64,000 nucleotides of DNA from CALVGQ01 sp964370435. GTDB taxonomy: Bacteria; Bacillota_I; Bacilli_A; Erysipelotrichales; Erysipelotrichaceae. Under the pieces are notes generated by a model, which worked only from the letters and a program-made list of their open reading frames with translations, did not search any database and was not told where the DNA came from. The DNA lies in NCBI GenBank assembly GCA_964370435.1, contig CAYJJG010000001.1, positions 198,977-262,976 on the forward strand, in the 5' to 3' direction. This document shows, piece after piece, positions 61,200 through 64,000 of the stretch; positions within the stretch are counted from its first letter, which is position 1, and each line of letters begins with the position of its first letter. Position numbers and translations under genes: made by a program.

Positions 61200-63125
61200 T
61201 TAAATATCTAAGTTCTTAACGAACTGTGCATTTTCAACAATAAATTTACGTCTAGGTTCAACTTCATCACCCATCAACATACTAAATGCTGTATCTGCTT
61301 CAATTGCATCATCTACTGTTACTTGAATTAATGTGCGAACTTCAGGATCCATTGTTGTTTCCCATAATTGCTCAGGATTCATTTCTCCAAGCCCTTTGTA
61401 ACGTTGAACATTAATACGGTCACCTAACTCTATTTTTATTTGATCTAATTCCTTATCACTATAAGCATAACGAATACTATTTCCTCTTTGTGCTTTATAA
61501 AGTGGCGGTTGGGCAATATAAACATAACCTTCATCAACAATGGGTTTTAAATAACGATAAAAGAAAGTTAATAATAAAGTACGTATATGAGCACCATCAA
61601 CATCAGCATCCGTCATTATTACAATTTTATGGTAACGAAGTTTTGATGTGTCTATTTCATTTCCTACACCACAACCAAAAGCAGTAATCATTGATCTAAT
61701 TTCTGCATTATCGAAGATACGATGTAAACGAGCTTTTTCAACATTTAAAATTTTTCCTCTTAGTGGAAGTATAGCTTGAAATTTACTTTCTCTACCTTGC
61801 TTTGCACTTCCGCCTGCTGAATCACCTTCGACAATATATATTTCAGAAATACTTGCATCTTTACTAGAGCAATCTGCTAATTTACCTGGAAGACTAGAAA
61901 TTTCTAAAGCTCCTTTTCTTCTAGTTAGCTCTCTTGCTTTTTTAGCAGCTAATCTTGCCTTAGAAGCAACCATTGCCTTTTCAACAATAATTTTAGACTG
62001 ATCTGGATTTTCCATTAAAAATCTTTCTAGTTGCGTACCAAAAACATTAGAAACTATTTTTCTAACTTCACTATTACCAAGTTTTGTTTTTGTTTGTCCT
62101 TCATATTGTGGATCAGGATGTTTTATAGAAATAATGGCTGTTAATCCTTCTCTTACATCTTCACCCTGTAAATTTTCTTCATCTTTTTTTAAGAAATTAT
62201 TATCTTTTGCATAACTGTTAATAATACGATTTAAAGCTAACTTAAATCCATCTTCATGATATCCTCCCTCATGAGTATGAATGTTATTACAGAAAGAATA
62301 AATATTAGCGATATATCCTTCATTGTATTGCATTGCAATTTCTACTTCAATACCATCTTCAGTTCCTTCACAATACACAACTTCATCATGAATAGTTTGT
62401 TTATTCTTATTTAAGAAACCTACATATTCTTTTAATCCTCCTTGATATAAGAAGGTTTGTTCTTCATCTTTAATATTATCTCTTTCATCAATAAAATTTA
62501 ATTTTATACCTTTATTTAAGAAAGCAATTTGTCTTATACGATCTCTTAATGTTTCATGATTATATACAATTGTTTCGGTAAAAATAGTATTATCAGCCTT
62601 AAATCTAACAATTGAGCCATGCTTATTAACATCACATGTTCCAATTTCTTTCAATTCTTCAACTGGATTACCACCCTTTTCAAAACGCATGAAATAAATT
62701 TTACCTTCCTTATAGATAGTAACCTCTAAAAATTCACTTAATGCATTAACTACAGAAGCTCCAACTCCATGCAATCCTCCTGAAACTTTATAAGCTCCAC
62801 CACCGAATTTACCTCCTGCATGAAGCACAGTAAAAATTGTTTCAACTGTTGAAATACCAGTTTTATCATGAATACCTACTGGCATACCACGTCCATTATC
62901 TTCAACAGTTACCACATTATCTTTATCAACTTTAATCGTAATAGTATCTGCATATCCTGCTAAAGCTTCATCTATTCCATTATCTACAATTTCCCAAACG
63001 AGATGATGAAGACCTTTTTCTGAAGTTGATCCAATATACATCCCTGGTCTTTTACGTACTGCCTCTAAGCCTTCTAATACTTGAATATCATCAGCAGTAT
63101 AAGAATAATTCATTTCATTACTCAT
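61200..63125 (-). CDS. gyrB: DNA gyrase subunit B
   Basis: A 641-residue GHKL ATPase/Toprim subunit. ATP site: IVDNGIDEALAG, VEDNGRGMPVGIH and GGLHGVGASVVNAL. Toprim EGDSAGGSAKQGRESKFQAI and DADVDGAHIRTLLLTFFYR; PLRGKILNVEKA is present. Standard length without the insert of proteobacterial GyrB. Twelve bases after the recF stop, with GGAGG before the ATG. Confidence 0.98.
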   Translation of the reverse strand: MSNEMNYSYTADDIQVLEGLEAVRKRPGMYIGSTSEKGLHHLVWEIVDNGIDEALAGYADTITIKVDKDNVVTVEDNGRGMPVGIHDKTGISTVETIFTVLHAGGKFGGGAYKVSGGLHGVGASVVNALSEFLEVTIYKEGKIYFMRFEKGGNPVEELKEIGTCDVNKHGSIVRFKADNTIFTETIVYNHETLRDRIRQIAFLNKGIKLNFIDERDNIKDEEQTFLYQGGLKEYVGFLNKNKQTIHDEVVYCEGTEDGIEVEIAMQYNEGYIANIYSFCNNIHTHEGGYHEDGFKLALNRIINSYAKDNNFLKKDEENLQGEDVREGLTAIISIKHPDPQYEGQTKTKLGNSEVRKIVSNVFGTQLERFLMENPDQSKIIVEKAMVASKARLAAKKARELTRRKGALEISSLPGKLADCSSKDASISEIYIVEGDSAGGSAKQGRESKFQAILPLRGKILNVEKARLHRIFDNAEIRSMITAFGCGVGNEIDTSKLRYHKIVIMTDADVDGAHIRTLLLTFFYRYLKPIVDEGYVYIAQPPLYKAQRGNSIRYAYSDKELDQIKIELGDRINVQRYKGLGEMNPEQLWETTMDPEVRTLIQVTVDDAIEADTAFSMLMGDEVEPRRKFIVENAQFVKNLDI

Positions 63126-63137
63126 AATGTTAACCTC

Positions 63138-64000
63138 CTATAATTTTCCATTACTCATTTTTAAAATATTTATATCTTCGTTTACATCGATAATAAAATC
63201 ATCAATATCTGTTGTCGTAATAATGGTTTGTACATTTTTTGGTATAGCTTTAAATAAATTATTTCTTTTTTCTATATCCAATTCACTCAATACGTCATCT
63301 AATAATAAAACAGGTAATTCATTTTTAATTTTAATAACATAATCAATAAATACTAACTTCAACGCTAAAACAACCATTCTTCTTTGACCTTGTGATGCAC
63401 AACTGTCTAAATATTTACCATCAAATTGAAATTCTAAATCGTCTCTATGAATACCAATAGAAGTACTTTTTAAAATTCTATCTCTTTCTCGACTTTCTTT
63501 TAATAAATTTATGAATGATTTATCATCTTCAATATTCATTTTCTCGCTAAAATTTTTATAGTGGCAAGATATATAGTTTTTTTCATTGGAAATTATTTCA
63601 TAATAAATATTAATTTTTTGATTTATTAAATCTATAAACTCTATTCTTTTTTTTATCACTATTTTTTGAGATTCTATCATTTGTTTTTCGATAACATCTA
63701 AAAAATTTTCATCTTCTTTTCCAAGTTTAAAAAAGTAATTTCTTTCTTTCATTAAATAATTAAATTTATTTAAATGATAGCTATAATAACTATCTCCATC
63801 ATTTTTCTTCGAATTTTTGGTGCAGCATTAAATAATTCTAATTCTGAAGGTACAAAAAGTATAGCATTTAAATTTCCAATAAATTCACTAGTTTTAGCTA
63901 TGGGTACTCTAGAAATAAAACAGCTTTTTCCTTGATCATGAATAATACAACGTAGATTTTTTCTTGTAACATCTAAGTTCAATAATAAGTCTACTCTTGC
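63138..64000 (-). pseudogene. recF: recF, frameshifted and cut by the window end
   Basis: Two minus-strand frames together make the C-terminal three quarters of RecF. The first is open from base 64000 to a TAA at 63770 (ARVDLLLNLDVTRKN, SRVPIAKT, VPSELELFNAAPKIRRKM). The second, in another frame, continues at about 63810 with DGDSYYSYHLNKFNYLMKER, and ends at 63138; it has the SMC-type signature SQGQRRMVVLALKL and Walker B LLLDDVLSELD. The frame change lies near 63770-63810, by an AAAAA run and ATGATGG. Compared with other RecF proteins a few residues of the RRK-helix also seem missing there. The gene is either inactive or carries a sequence error; gyrB next to it is intact. Confidence 0.85.

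Noticed and set aside
1..64000. CRISPR arrays, tRNA, rRNA, insertion sequences or prophage genes
   Set aside because: Looked for on both strands; no regularly spaced repeats, tRNA-like clover leaves, transposase or phage structural genes were recognised.

Overview
The window is chromosomal DNA from a low-GC, AT-rich Gram-positive bacterium, most likely Bacillota near the Erysipelotrichia/Coprobacillaceae. The basis is the Bacillus-type gene order (hprK-lgt-ppaX, trxB, rapZ-yvcK-whiA, clpP; tatD-3D-rnmV-rsmA-ispE-glmU-prs; rsmG-noc-parA-parB), a tRNA-dependent FemX-like ligase, a serS T-box, and a short SRP RNA without an Alu domain. TGA is used as a stop (noc, uvrA and parA end in TGA), so this is code 11 and not a Mollicute code. 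Most housekeeping genes lie on the minus strand, and recF, gyrB and gyrA sit at the right edge. oriC/dnaA should therefore lie just beyond base 64000, and the minus-strand genes are co-oriented with replication. Taxonomy is inference.

Region by region. 1-1400: 3' part of a Cof-type HAD phosphatase, then a decayed alpha/beta-hydrolase remnant and hairpins. 1447-3440: a two-gene unit encoding a membrane-anchored HTH protein with an extracellular RCC1-like propeller and a small GYF_2 protein. 3652-6452: aldo/keto reductase, gapA with a consensus promoter, and divergent clpP. 6459-8088: operon for a secreted Ca-loop repeat protein, an ECF sigma factor and an RsgI-like membrane anti-sigma factor. 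8292-13148: rapZ-yvcK-whiA followed by a small membrane protein, a DUF2156 protein and a GNAT. 13260-19790: uvrA-hprK-(lgt fused to a PpaX-like phosphatase)-trxB-osmC. 20007-26841: an unrecognised protein and divergent addB/rexB-addA. 26888-29346: feoA-feoB plus a 52-residue FeoB-associated Cys-rich protein, with two matching inverted repeats as candidate operators. 29701-31128: a frameshifted lipoprotein gene, a small hypothetical and an XRE regulator. 31188-38984: prs, glmU, ispE, rsmA, rnmV, a 3D-domain protein, tatD and mnmE. 39083-43536: femX, parB, parA, noc and rsmG. 43652-46091: an interrupted membrane-protein gene and an orphan PRD-type regulator. 46292-50996: a GHL10-type protein, a ThyX-like protein, mnmG and an EamA transporter. 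51125-51334: a 100-N gap flanked by identical 55-bp ends. 51379-56223: fhs, recR, ybaB, dnaX and tadA. 56423-58673: glyoxalase, SRP RNA, and serS with its T-box and two parS sites. 58688-64000: gyrA, gyrB and a frameshifted recF.

How the genes work together. The right half is the origin-proximal segregation and replication region: ParA, ParB and Noc are encoded at about 40-43 kb, and two perfect parS sequences flank serS at 57-58 kb. One parS lies inside the serS T-box leader, where the transcribed palindrome takes the place of a leader stem. The left half holds carbon-flux control (HprK, a PpaX-like domain, YvcK, RapZ, GapA), redox and envelope functions (TrxB, OsmC, Lgt) and DNA repair (UvrA, AddAB). 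The least ordinary material is the HTH-TM-RCC1 protein with its GYF_2 partner, the Ca-loop/ECF sigma/RsgI operon, the Lgt-PpaX fusion, the parS-in-T-box arrangement, the paired feo inverted repeats, and several broken genes (recF, a lipoprotein, a surface-type protein). The broken genes may be real decay or sequence errors.
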